Assembly (NCBI GenBank): GCA_040003315.1
Contig: JBDUCU010000012.1
Span: 1-41,241 of the forward strand
Length of the DNA: 41,241 nucleotides
Reading direction: 5' to 3'
Source of the DNA: JACCZX01 sp040003315
Lineage (GTDB): Bacteria > Pseudomonadota > Gammaproteobacteria > Burkholderiales > Burkholderiaceae_F
Shown: positions 33,418-41,241 of the stretch, one piece after another
Position numbering within the stretch: position 1 is the stretch's first letter
How the letters are laid out: every line of letters begins with the position of its first letter
The notes under the pieces: model-generated
Told to the model about the DNA's origin: nothing
Database searches by the model: none
What the model saw: only the letters and a program-made list of their open reading frames with translations
Made by a program: the position numbers and the translations under genes

Positions 33418-35015
33418 TGAGCGCCTCTATCCTTCCAGACGAATCTATTCCGGCGCAGCCGGTGCCATCGGAGCGCAACGCCGAGCCCCCGAGTTCGCTC
33501 GCCGATAGCGACGACGTTGAAAACAACATTGGCAATGTTGCGGACCCTGCGGACGAAACGCACGAGACCGAGTTGGACGACGCCGATGGAAACAGAGCCG
33601 AACCAATCGCAGAGCCCGGCGCGCGAAGCCCCCGCCCGCGCGGCCGTCGCCGTCGTGGACGCGGTGGCGATCGCGGCGATCGCGTGGCATCGCCGGCGGC
33701 CGGCCAACCATCACCGATCTCGACTCAACCGGCTCGCCAGCCGTCGTCGACATTCACTCCACCGGGACCGATGCTGCCGTTGGCGGGAGAGGGCGACGAC
33801 ATCAACCCGGAAGCGATGTCGGATACAGCACTGTCGCGCGAGCTTTTGGAGCGCGGTCGCCGCGCGGCAAAGCAGAACGAACTTGCGCAGTCGGACAAGC
33901 TGCACAAGGTTCTCGCAGATGCCGGCATCGGGTCTCGGCGCGACATGGAGGAGATGATCATCGCGGGCCGCGTGTCGGTCAACGGCGAGCCGGCGCACAT
34001 CGGGCAACGCGTGCTCGCAGGCGATCAGGTCAGGGTCAACGGCAAACCGCTGACTCGCAAGGCTGCCGGTCGGGCGCCGCGCGTTTTGCTGTATCACAAA
34101 CCGGTTGGCGAAATCGTCACTCAGTCTGATCCAGGCGAGCGGCAGACCGTCTTCGAAAAATTGCCTAAGGTTTCGGGCGGCCGTTGGGTTGCAGTGGGCC
34201 GGCTGGATCTGAACTCCGAAGGGTTGCTGATCTTCACCACGTCAGGAGAGCTGGCCAATCGTTTGATGCATCCACGCCACGAGGTCGAGCGGGAGTATGC
34301 GGTTCGTGTGCTGGGCGAAGTCACCGACGAGCAGCGACGCGCATTGGTCGAAGGCGTCGCACTGCAGGATGGCCCAGCGAAATTTTTGCGCATCGATGAT
34401 GCAGGCGGTGACGGCGCGAACCGCTGGTACCGGGTTGCGATCGGTGAAGGGCGCAACCGTGAAGTGCGGCGCATCTTCGAGGCGATCGGACTGACGGTCA
34501 GTCGGCTGATACGAATCCGCTATGGCGCAATCCAGTTGCCGCGCAGTTTGGCTCGTGGCCGTTACCAGGAACTTGCGCCAGAATGGGTGCAGGCGTGGGT
34601 CCACGATCTTGGAATCGGCATCGATGAGATCCGGCAGCGGCAGGGCTCCTCGGAAGGCGGCCGAAGCGGACGCGGCAACGGTGCGCGCGGCAGCAATGGC
34701 GGACGCGGCCCTGGCGGGCGCGGGCCCGCCGGACGCAACCAAGGCGGTCGGGAAGGACAGTGGACGCCCGGTGGCCGGCCTCCGGGCCAGGATGTCGGGC
34801 AGGGGCAGGGCCATAACCCAGGTAACGGGGTGCCGAATGTCGGTGGAAACCAGGGCTCGGGCCGAAACCGCGGCAAGCCCGCCGGCCATCGTCCGCCCCG
34901 GCAGCCGGATCCGTTGACCAGTAGCGTGACTTACATCGCCGCCGGTCACGGCCTGCCGAATAATGGCCGCCCCGCGCGCTTCAAGCGCGGCAAGCCGCCC
35001 CCCCGCAGTTTTTAG
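33417..35015 (+). CDS. rluB: 23S rRNA pseudouridine synthase RluB, with long disordered ends
   Basis: Makes pseudouridine at position 2605 (E. coli numbering) of 23S rRNA. The 532-residue protein has an S4 RNA-binding domain (about 160-207; KLHKVLADAGIGSRRDMEE) and the RsuA-family catalytic domain with Asp264 in GRLDLNSEGLL, plus GRNREVRRIFEAIG. It is much longer than E. coli RluB (291): the first 155 residues are acidic then Arg-rich (RPRGRRRRGRGGDRGDR), and the last 110 or so are Gly/Arg/Asn-rich RGG-like repeats. Such tails occur in other Burkholderiales RluB. The start overlaps the scpB stop. Confidence 0.95.
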   Translation: MSASILPDESIPAQPVPSERNAEPPSSLADSDDVENNIGNVADPADETHETELDDADGNRAEPIAEPGARSPRPRGRRRRGRGGDRGDRVASPAAGQPSPISTQPARQPSSTFTPPGPMLPLAGEGDDINPEAMSDTALSRELLERGRRAAKQNELAQSDKLHKVLADAGIGSRRDMEEMIIAGRVSVNGEPAHIGQRVLAGDQVRVNGKPLTRKAAGRAPRVLLYHKPVGEIVTQSDPGERQTVFEKLPKVSGGRWVAVGRLDLNSEGLLIFTTSGELANRLMHPRHEVEREYAVRVLGEVTDEQRRALVEGVALQDGPAKFLRIDDAGGDGANRWYRVAIGEGRNREVRRIFEAIGLTVSRLIRIRYGAIQLPRSLARGRYQELAPEWVQAWVHDLGIGIDEIRQRQGSSEGGRSGRGNGARGSNGGRGPGGRGPAGRNQGGREGQWTPGGRPPGQDVGQGQGHNPGNGVPNVGGNQGSGRNRGKPAGHRPPRQPDPLTSSVTYIAAGHGLPNNGRPARFKRGKPPPRSF

Positions 35016-35041
35016 ATCCCGCCATCGGGCGGTGGCTGCGC

Positions 35042-35071
35042 TTGTTGCGCAATGACCGTCCCCCATATAAT
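35042..35071 (+). promoter_or_regulatory. Probable sigma-70 promoter of the rimP operon
   Basis: A perfect -10 hexamer TATAAT at 35066-35071 with TTGTTG at 35042-35047 as -35 (18-bp spacer). Transcription would start near 35078 and make a leader of about 190 nt before rimP, containing the terminator-like hairpin at 35192. Confidence 0.65.
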
Positions 35072-35191
35072 GCTGACCGGCGGTTTTCAGGCGTCCGGGC
35101 AACAGCGAGCGCTGGGTGGTGCGAGCCACGCGCCGAGAAGGTAGCGGTTGCGGGCAATGCAAGCCTGTTGAGAGCGACAAGGTAGGCTGAG

Positions 35192-35220
35192 AAATGGGCT
35201 TTACGGCCCATTTTTTATTT
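35192..35220 (+). terminator. Terminator-like hairpin in the rimP leader (possible attenuator)
   Basis: AAATGGGC (35192-35199) and GCCCATTT (35206-35213) form an 8-bp stem with loop TTTACG, followed by a T-rich run to about 35220. It lies between the promoter and rimP, 47 bp before the start codon, so it would stop the operon's own transcripts unless read through. Premature terminators ahead of rimP-nusA are known in other proteobacteria (the rimP leader family) and fit control by NusA. Confidence 0.75.
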
Positions 35221-35266
35221 CTGGCCCCAAATGGTGCCTCCGCGTGGAGGCGGAGTTGGAGTTTGG

Positions 35267-35902
35267 ATGGCGGCGGTTGCAGGCGGTTTGTATCGAACGA
35301 TCGAACGAACAGTCGATGGTCTCGGCTATCGGTTGGTCGATGTAGAGCGCTTAGGTGGAGGGTTGTTGCGGGTGACGATGGAGTCGGCTGACGGGGTCAA
35401 GGTCGAAGATTGCGAACGCGTGAGTCGCCAGCTGTCGCATTTGTTCGCGGTTGAGGAGGTTGACTATCAGCGGCTTGAAGTGTCGTCGCCGGGATTGGAT
35501 CGTGTGCTGAAGACAGCAGGGGACTTTGTGCGTTTTGTGGGTAGCGAGATCAGCGTGCATCTTTATTCACCGTCCGCGGATGCGCACGGGCGCAAGCGAT
35601 TGCGCGGCCGATTGTTGAGCGTCGCTGGCGTCGGGGGCGCTGAGCGGTTGCACGTGCAGCTGACGCCCGAGGCCGCCGTGGTCCCGGCGACAAAGCCGCG
35701 CCGCGGTATTGCGGTCAAGAAGCGTGTTGCGCTTGAGGCGGGCACCCTACTGGAGATCGCGTTGCGAGAAATCGAAAAAGCACGCCTGGTGCCGGAACTG
35801 GATTTTCGGCCGGCCGGCGCAAAGCGCAGCGCGAGCGCGGCAGCGATCGGTGATGCAATGGAAATGAATTCGTCGGGCAGCTTAGGGAGCGAGCACAGAT
35901 GA
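35267..35902 (+). CDS. rimP: Ribosome maturation factor RimP
   Basis: Assists maturation of the 30S subunit. The 211-residue protein has the alpha/beta N-terminal domain (GYRLVDVERLGGGLLRVTME; here in part GLGYRLVDVERLGGG), the conserved EVSSPGLDRVL and an SH3-like C-terminal domain with FVGSEISVHL. ATG at 35267 with GGAG upstream gives the usual length; a GTG at 35231 is not conserved. Between the two domains it has a longer loop (about 135-160) than E. coli RimP (150 residues). The stop overlaps the nusA start as ATGA. Confidence 0.93.
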   Translation: MAAVAGGLYRTIERTVDGLGYRLVDVERLGGGLLRVTMESADGVKVEDCERVSRQLSHLFAVEEVDYQRLEVSSPGLDRVLKTAGDFVRFVGSEISVHLYSPSADAHGRKRLRGRLLSVAGVGGAERLHVQLTPEAAVVPATKPRRGIAVKKRVALEAGTLLEIALREIEKARLVPELDFRPAGAKRSASAAAIGDAMEMNSSGSLGSEHR

Positions 35903-37389
35903 GCCGTGAGATCTTGTTGTTGGTCGATGCGCTCGCGCGCGAGAAAAATGTGCCGAAGGACGTCGTGTTCGATGCGCTTGAGCTCGCGCTTGCGACGGCC
36001 ACCAAGAAGCTGTTCGCCGAGGAAGACGTCGATATTCGGGTATCGGTCGACCGGGAGACCGGTGAATACGACGCGTTTCGTCGTTGGCTGGTGGTGCCGG
36101 ATGAAGCCGGCCTGCAGGAGCCCGGCCACCAAATTATCCTGTCGGACGCACGTGAGCAGTTGACCGACATCGAACTCGAAGAACACATCGAGGAACAGCT
36201 GCCGAGGCAGGACCTGGGGCGCCGGTTCGCGCAAGACACCAAGCAGGTCATCTTGCAGAAGATTCGCGACGCCGAGCGCGAACAGACTTTGAACGACTTT
36301 CTGGCGCGTGGCGACATGATCGTCAGCGGGGCGATCAAGCGCATGGATAAAGGCGACGCCATCATCGAAGTCGGCAAAGTCGAAGCACGCCTGCCGCGCA
36401 GCGACATGATTCCGAAAGAGAATCTGCGGATCGGTGATCGCATTCGTGCCTACGTTCAGAAGATCGATCGCACGGCCCGCGGTCCGCAAGTGATCATGTC
36501 GCGCACCTCGCCTGAGTTTGTAATGAAGCTCTTCGAGTTTGAGGTGCCGGAAATCGAGCAGGGCCTGCTGGTCATCAAGTCGGCTGCGCGCGACCCCGGT
36601 GTGCGCGCGAAGATTGCGGTGTGGACCAACGATCGCCGCATCGACCCGATCGGGACTTGCGTCGGCATGCGCGGGTCGCGGGTGCAGGCAGTGACCAACG
36701 AGCTGGCAGGCGAGCGAGTCGACATCGTGCTGTGGTCCGACGATCCTGCCCAGTTCGTAATCGGTGCGCTCGCGCCCGCCAACGTCTCTTCGATTCTTGT
36801 CGATGAAGACAAGCACGCGATGGACGTAGTCGTCGACGAAGATAACCTGGCGATCGCGATCGGTCGCAGCGGACAGAATGTTCGGCTCGCGTCCGAGCTG
36901 ACCGGCTGGCAGATCAACATCATGACCGCCGAAGAATCGTCGTCCAAGCAGGAAGGCGAGCAATCGTCGATCCGTGCGACGTTTGTCGAGAAGCTCGACG
37001 TTGATGAAGAGATTGCCAACATCCTGATCGGCGAAGGCTTCGGCAGTCTGGAGGAGATCGCTTATGTTCCGGTCAACGAACTGCTCGAAATTGAGGCCTT
37101 CGACGAAGATACGGTCGAGGAACTGCGTACCCGCGCTCGCAACTCGTTGCTAACCGAGGCCATCAAGCGGGAAGAAAATGTCGAGCAGGCCGAGAAGGAT
37201 TTGCTCGACTTGCCCGACATGGATTCGGCGTTGTCCGCGAAGCTCGCCGAGAACTCGATCCGGACACGCGATGACCTCGCTGAGCTCGCGGTCGACGAGC
37301 TGACCGAAATGACGGGCATCGAGGATGAACGCGCGAAGACGCTGATCATGGCCGCTCGGGCGCATTGGTTTGCCGATGCGGAACAATAG
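35899..37389 (+). CDS. nusA: Transcription termination/antitermination protein NusA
   Basis: Binds RNA polymerase and nascent RNA, affecting pausing, termination and antitermination. The 496 residues match E. coli NusA (495) in layout: N-terminal polymerase-binding domain, S1 domain (about 135-200), two KH domains (about 200-345; GTCVGMRGSRVQAVTNEL and IAIGRSGQNVRLASELTG) and two C-terminal acidic repeats (about 365-496). The ATG at 35899 overlaps the rimP stop codon. Confidence 0.97.
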   Translation: MSREILLLVDALAREKNVPKDVVFDALELALATATKKLFAEEDVDIRVSVDRETGEYDAFRRWLVVPDEAGLQEPGHQIILSDAREQLTDIELEEHIEEQLPRQDLGRRFAQDTKQVILQKIRDAEREQTLNDFLARGDMIVSGAIKRMDKGDAIIEVGKVEARLPRSDMIPKENLRIGDRIRAYVQKIDRTARGPQVIMSRTSPEFVMKLFEFEVPEIEQGLLVIKSAARDPGVRAKIAVWTNDRRIDPIGTCVGMRGSRVQAVTNELAGERVDIVLWSDDPAQFVIGALAPANVSSILVDEDKHAMDVVVDEDNLAIAIGRSGQNVRLASELTGWQINIMTAEESSSKQEGEQSSIRATFVEKLDVDEEIANILIGEGFGSLEEIAYVPVNELLEIEAFDEDTVEELRTRARNSLLTEAIKREENVEQAEKDLLDLPDMDSALSAKLAENSIRTRDDLAELAVDELTEMTGIEDERAKTLIMAARAHWFADAEQ

Positions 37390-37427
37390 GAAGCGCGAGT
37401 AGCAAGGAAGGTAAGGGGAACAGAGCT

Positions 37428-40163
37428 ATGGCAAGTAACACAGTGTCCCAGTTTGCGACGGAGCTTCGCGTTCCGCCGCAGTTGCTGCTCGAGCAATTGA
37501 GCGCAGCCGGGGTCCTGAAGCAGGCCGAGTCCGACGCGCTCAGCGAGGAGGACAAGTCGCGCCTTCTCGAATCGCTGCGCAAGGCACACGGCGGCGGTGG
37601 CGAAAAGAAAAAGATCACGCTGACGCGCAAGCAGACCACCGAGATCAAGCAGGCTGACGCATCCGGGAAGGCACGCACGATTCAGGTCGAGGTGCGCAAG
37701 AAGCGCGTCTTCGTCAAACGCGACGGCGCAGCGCCAGAAGTCGAGCCTGCTGCAGCATCTGAAGTCTCAGTCGTACCGGTGATCGACGAAGCGGAGCTTG
37801 CAAAACGCGAAGAGGAAGCGCGCCGCCAGGCCGAACTGATCACACGTCAGACTGCAGCAGCGCGTGAAAAAGCCGACCGCGCACAGCGCGATCTTGACGA
37901 CGCCCAGAACAAAGAGCAGAAAGATCTGCAGGCCGTGCGGGCTCGTCAGACCGCGGCAACGGAAGAGCTGGCAAAAGCCGAGCGCGCGCAGAAGGAGGCC
38001 GAGCAGGTTGCTAAGCAGGCGGCCGATGCGCAGTCACGTGCCAAGCGCGCCGTCGAGGACGAAGTCGCCGCGATCAAGACGATGATGGCGGCACCGAAAA
38101 AAGTGGCCAAGCCGCTGGAAGCTCCACCAGTCGGCACGCTGCACAAACCTGCGGCGAAAACCGAGACCAAACCGGGTGCCAAAAAAGACGACAAGAAACC
38201 GGGCGTCAAGGAGATCAAGTCGGGCAAGCTCGCTTCGAGCTGGTCGGAAGAGCAGCAGAAAAAACGCCTGCTCAAGACGCGGGGCGATACGTCAGGCGGC
38301 GCCGGCGGGTGGCGCGGTCCGCGCGGTAATCGAAAACAGGAGCGGCATGAAGAAACAAACGGTGCAGCGGCCGCAGCCCCCGTGGAAGCGGTCATCCGCG
38401 AGGTCGCGGTGCCGGAAACGATTACCGTTGCCGAGCTTGCGCACAAGTTGTCGGTCAAGGCGTCCGAAGTGATCAAGACCCTGATGAAGCTGGGGCAGAT
38501 GGTCACCATCAATCAGGTGCTTGATCAGGACACTGCGATCATCGTGGTTGGAGACATGGGACACACCGCTCACGCGGCGAAGCTCGATGATCCGGAGGCG
38601 TTGCTCGCCGAATCTAAATCGACGGTTGCACCGACCCAGACTGCGCCCGAGCCGCGGCCTCCCGTTGTAACGATTATGGGCCACGTTGATCATGGCAAGA
38701 CCTCGCTGCTCGATTACATCCGACGCACCAAGGTCGCGGCGGGCGAAGCGGGCGGAATCACTCAGCACATCGGCGCGTACCACGTCGAAACTCCGCGCGG
38801 GATCATTACGTTTCTCGACACGCCGGGCCACGAGGCGTTTACAGCAATGCGCGCGCGCGGCGCCAAGGCCACCGACATCGTGATCCTGGTGGTGGCGGCG
38901 GACGACGGCGTGATGCCGCAGACAAAGGAAGCGATCGCGCACGCGAAGGCGGCGAACGTGCCGCTGGTCGTTGCACTGAACAAAATCGACAAGCCCGAGG
39001 CCAATGCCGACCGCGTCAGGCAGGAGCTGGTCGCCAACGAAGTCGTCCCCGAGGAGTATGGCGGCGAGTCGCCGTTCATTCCGGTATCGGCGAAGACTGG
39101 AGAAGGTGTCGATGCGCTGCTTGAGAACGTCTTGCTGCAGGCTGAAGTGCTCGAGCTCAAAGCGGTTAAGGATGGTCCCGCGAAAGGCCTGGTAATCGAA
39201 TCCCAACTGGATAAGGGACGCGGCCCCGTTGCAACGGTGCTGGTGCAAAGCGGAACCCTGCGGCGCGGCGACGTCGTTTTGGCGGGTTCGGCATTCGGCC
39301 GCGTGCGTGCAATGCTGGACGAAACCGGCAAGCCGATTGCGGAAGCAGGACCTTCGATCCCCGTCGAAATTCAGGGGCTCTCCGACGTGCCGGGTGCCGG
39401 TGACGAGCTCATCGTGCTTGGCGACGAGCGCAAGGCGCGCGAGATCGCGCTGTATCGTCAAGGCAAATTCCGCGACACCAAGCTCGCCAAGCAGCAGGCG
39501 GCAAAGCTCGAGAGCATGTTCGAAGGCAGCGTCGACGGCGTGGCGGTTCGAGTGTTGCCGTTGATCATCAAGGCCGATGTTCAGGGCTCGCAGGAGGCTT
39601 TAACCCAGGCGCTGGTGAAGCTGTCGACCGACGAAGTCAAGGTTCAGGTGGTACACGCGCAAGTGGGTGGCATCACCGAAAGCGACGTCAACCTCGCCAT
39701 CGCGTCGAAGGCAGTGATCATCGGGTTCAACGTGCGTGGTGATCAGTCGGCTCGCAAGTTAGCCGAAGGCAATGGTATCGACGTGCGCTATTACAACATC
39801 ATCTACGAGGCGGTCGATGAAGTGAAGAATGCGCTGTCCGGACTGCTGGCACCGGAGCAGCGCGAAGCGGTGCTTGGGTTGGTCGAGATTCGGCAGATCT
39901 TCCGCGTGCCGAAAGTCGGTGCAGTGGCGGGTTGCATGGTGCTCGACGGTGTCGTGCGCAGAACGGCGAAAGCACGCTTGCTGCGAGACAACGTGGTGAT
40001 CTGGACCGGCGAGCTCGATTCGCTAAAGCGCTTCAAGGATGACGTTCGCGAGGTCAAGACGGGGTTCGAATGCGGCTTGAGTCTGAAGGGGTACGACGAC
40101 ATAAAGGAGCGCGATCAGCTGGAGATCTTCGAAGTGCAGGAAGTAGCGCGCACGCTGTCTTAG
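37428..40163 (+). CDS. infB: Translation initiation factor IF-2
   Basis: GTPase that brings fMet-tRNA to the 30S subunit. The 911-residue protein has an N-terminal IF2_N domain (about 1-55), a long charged Ala/Lys/Glu coiled region (about 60-320), a second IF2_N domain near 325, the G domain with GHVDHGKT (418-425), DTPGHEAF and NKID, then domains II-IV with VQVVHAQVGGITESDV. The ATG at 37428 with GGGGAA before it is chosen over an overlapping frame beginning inside nusA. Internal starts for shorter IF-2 forms are known in E. coli; I did not assign any here. Confidence 0.97.
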   Translation: MASNTVSQFATELRVPPQLLLEQLSAAGVLKQAESDALSEEDKSRLLESLRKAHGGGGEKKKITLTRKQTTEIKQADASGKARTIQVEVRKKRVFVKRDGAAPEVEPAAASEVSVVPVIDEAELAKREEEARRQAELITRQTAAAREKADRAQRDLDDAQNKEQKDLQAVRARQTAATEELAKAERAQKEAEQVAKQAADAQSRAKRAVEDEVAAIKTMMAAPKKVAKPLEAPPVGTLHKPAAKTETKPGAKKDDKKPGVKEIKSGKLASSWSEEQQKKRLLKTRGDTSGGAGGWRGPRGNRKQERHEETNGAAAAAPVEAVIREVAVPETITVAELAHKLSVKASEVIKTLMKLGQMVTINQVLDQDTAIIVVGDMGHTAHAAKLDDPEALLAESKSTVAPTQTAPEPRPPVVTIMGHVDHGKTSLLDYIRRTKVAAGEAGGITQHIGAYHVETPRGIITFLDTPGHEAFTAMRARGAKATDIVILVVAADDGVMPQTKEAIAHAKAANVPLVVALNKIDKPEANADRVRQELVANEVVPEEYGGESPFIPVSAKTGEGVDALLENVLLQAEVLELKAVKDGPAKGLVIESQLDKGRGPVATVLVQSGTLRRGDVVLAGSAFGRVRAMLDETGKPIAEAGPSIPVEIQGLSDVPGAGDELIVLGDERKAREIALYRQGKFRDTKLAKQQAAKLESMFEGSVDGVAVRVLPLIIKADVQGSQEALTQALVKLSTDEVKVQVVHAQVGGITESDVNLAIASKAVIIGFNVRGDQSARKLAEGNGIDVRYYNIIYEAVDEVKNALSGLLAPEQREAVLGLVEIRQIFRVPKVGAVAGCMVLDGVVRRTAKARLLRDNVVIWTGELDSLKRFKDDVREVKTGFECGLSLKGYDDIKERDQLEIFEVQEVARTLS

Positions 40164-40182
40164 GCGGCATTGAGCGTGAGCG

Positions 40183-40542
40183 ATGAAGCCAGCAAGCAAA
40201 CCCGACCGCGGGCTGCGCATTGCCGATCAGATTCAGCGCGATCTCGCCGAAATGATCCAGCGCGAGATTTCGGTCGAGCGTGCGGGGCTGATCACATTGA
40301 CCGGCGTCGAGGTGACACCGGACTACGCACACGCGAAGATTTATTTCACCACGATCGGCGCGCCGGTCGTGGCCGCTCAGCAGACGCTGGATAACAAGGC
40401 AGGCTACTTTCATTCGCTGCTGTTCAAACGGCTGACGATCCACACCATCCCTCGACTCACATTTGTGCATGACGAATCGGTGGTGCGCGGGATCGCGATC
40501 GACCGCCTGATCGATCAGGCGAACAAGGATCTTTCGGGTTAG
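40183..40542 (+). CDS. rbfA: Ribosome-binding factor A
   Basis: Binds the 30S subunit during maturation of the 16S rRNA 5' end and helps in cold adaptation. The 119-residue KH-type protein has RIADQIQRDLAEMIQREI at the N-terminus and VTPDYAHAKIYFTT and KRLTIHTIPRLTFVHDES. The ATG at 40183 is 19 bp after infB; an upstream GTG region is not conserved. Its place before truB is the standard order. Confidence 0.95.
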   Translation: MKPASKPDRGLRIADQIQRDLAEMIQREISVERAGLITLTGVEVTPDYAHAKIYFTTIGAPVVAAQQTLDNKAGYFHSLLFKRLTIHTIPRLTFVHDESVVRGIAIDRLIDQANKDLSG

Positions 40543-40551
40543 GGGGCGGGT

Positions 40552-41241
40552 ATGGCGAAGTCGCGCGGCGAACGCGTCAATGGCGTGCTGCTGCTCGACA
40601 AGCCCGGCGGCGTGACCTCCAATTCTGCGTTGCAGCTCGCGCGCAGGTTGCTCGATGCCGCAAAGGCCGGACACACCGGCACGCTGGATCCGATGGCCAC
40701 AGGGTTGCTGCCGATCACGTTCGGCGAAGCAACGAAGTTTGCGTCCGATCTGCTGAATGCCGACAAGTCGTATCGGGCCACGCTACGGCTGGGTGCGACC
40801 ACCGCGACCGGAGACGCGGACGGTGAAGTGCTCGAAAGGTGCAGTGTAAAAGCGTCTCGGCAAGACGTGATCATCGCGCTGTCAAGCTGTGTCGGAACCA
40901 TTGAGCAGGTGCCGCCGATGCATTCGGCCCTTAAGCTCAACGGTCAGCCGCTGTACAAACTGGCTCGCGCCGGAGTCATTGTCGAGCGTGCCGCGCGCCG
41001 CATCACTGTGCAGCGACTGACGTTGATCGAGTATGCCGGCGAGTCGATCGTCGTCGACGTTGACTGCAGCAAGGGCACGTATGTGCGAGTGTTGGCCGAA
41101 GACGTTGGAAGAGCGCTCGGCTGCGGAGCACATCTTTGCGCGCTGCGGCGCACGCGGGCGGGGCGGCTACGAGTCGAAGATGCCATCACGCTGTCCGCCC
41201 TGGAAGCGATGACTCTCGAGGCGCGTCGTCAGCGGTTGCTG
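40552..41241 (+). CDS. truB: tRNA pseudouridine(55) synthase TruB, cut by window end
   Basis: Makes pseudouridine 55 in the T-loop of tRNAs. The first 230 residues are present, with GVLLLDKPGGVTSNSAL, the catalytic Asp46 in GHTGTLDPMATG, VPPMHSALKLNGQPLYKLAR and CSKGTYVRVLAEDVG. The ATG at 40552 follows GGGGGCGGG, nine bases after rbfA. The last residues before the window edge belong to the C-terminal part, and the stop is not seen. Confidence 0.96.
   Translation, partial: MAKSRGERVNGVLLLDKPGGVTSNSALQLARRLLDAAKAGHTGTLDPMATGLLPITFGEATKFASDLLNADKSYRATLRLGATTATGDADGEVLERCSVKASRQDVIIALSSCVGTIEQVPPMHSALKLNGQPLYKLARAGVIVERAARRITVQRLTLIEYAGESIVVDVDCSKGTYVRVLAEDVGRALGCGAHLCALRRTRAGRLRVEDAITLSALEAMTLEARRQRLL

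Noticed and set aside
35563..36963. 466-codon minus-strand frame opposite rimP and nusA
   Set aside because: Long because of GC-rich third positions in nusA; no recognisable family.
38292..39461. 389-codon minus-strand frame opposite infB
   Set aside because: Antisense shadow of the conserved IF-2 G domain.
1..41241. CRISPR arrays, tRNA/rRNA genes, insertion sequences, prophage genes or toxin-antitoxin pairs
   Set aside because: None seen by reading; no regularly spaced repeats, cloverleaf-like segments, transposase or integrase motifs were recognised.

Overview
The window is a GC-rich, densely coded piece of chromosome, most likely from a betaproteobacterium of the order Burkholderiales. 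This rests on the gene set: a PHA phasin, a Bug-type tricarboxylate-transporter binding protein, a CinA-like molybdopterin-binding protein, bpt/aat/pyrD in one operon, a GlsB/YeaQ-type membrane protein, glutathione-dependent formaldehyde oxidation, LexA with an Escherichia-type SOS box, and the rimP-nusA-infB-rbfA-truB operon. I see no rRNA, tRNA, CRISPR array, insertion sequence, integrase or phage gene. No species is assigned.

Layout. 1-3.0 kb: 3' end of a dihydrolipoamide dehydrogenase gene, a G8-domain beta-helix gene that looks cut off at its C-terminus, and rpiA. 3.05-8.5 kb: yggX and argA on the minus strand, divergent from hrpA. 8.6-12.9 kb: a lipoprotein gene, a possible 45-residue secreted peptide, a CinA-like gene and a large membrane hybrid histidine kinase. 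12.9-18.3 kb: a phasin gene divergent from a tightly overlapping operon (EamA exporter, hotdog thioesterase, nitroreductase, tartrate/D-malate dehydrogenase) and then cyclopropane fatty acid synthase. 18.5-20.6 kb: a frameshifted Bug-type binding protein and a PbpG-type peptidoglycan endopeptidase. 20.6-23.7 kb: an IclR regulator divergent from lutAB. 23.7-27.6 kb: minus-strand Nudix-aat-bpt-pyrD-thpR, preceded by glsB. 27.7-31.1 kb: a membrane protein, a TIGR04282-type glycosyltransferase and the formaldehyde pair frmA/fghA. 31.1-32.4 kb: remains of a UdgX-type uracil-DNA glycosylase gene and lexA with its SOS box. 32.8-35.0 kb: scpB and rluB. 35.0 kb to the end: the rimP-nusA-infB-rbfA-truB operon with a promoter and a leader terminator; truB runs off the window.

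How the genes fit together. Most are housekeeping: central carbon metabolism (lpd, rpiA), arginine and pyrimidine synthesis (argA, pyrD), the N-degron pathway (aat, bpt), translation and ribosome assembly (rimP, infB, rbfA, rluB, truB, hrpA), transcription (nusA), chromosome segregation (scpB) and the SOS response (lexA). The accessory layer covers storage granules (phasin), organic acids (lutAB, tartrate dehydrogenase, the broken Bug protein) and formaldehyde detoxification.

I did not find a clearly new biological system. The points most worth a second look are three decaying or truncated genes (G8 protein, Bug protein, UdgX), two unannotated small ORFs, a lutAB locus without lutC, a leader terminator ahead of rimP, and several inverted repeats that could be operators.
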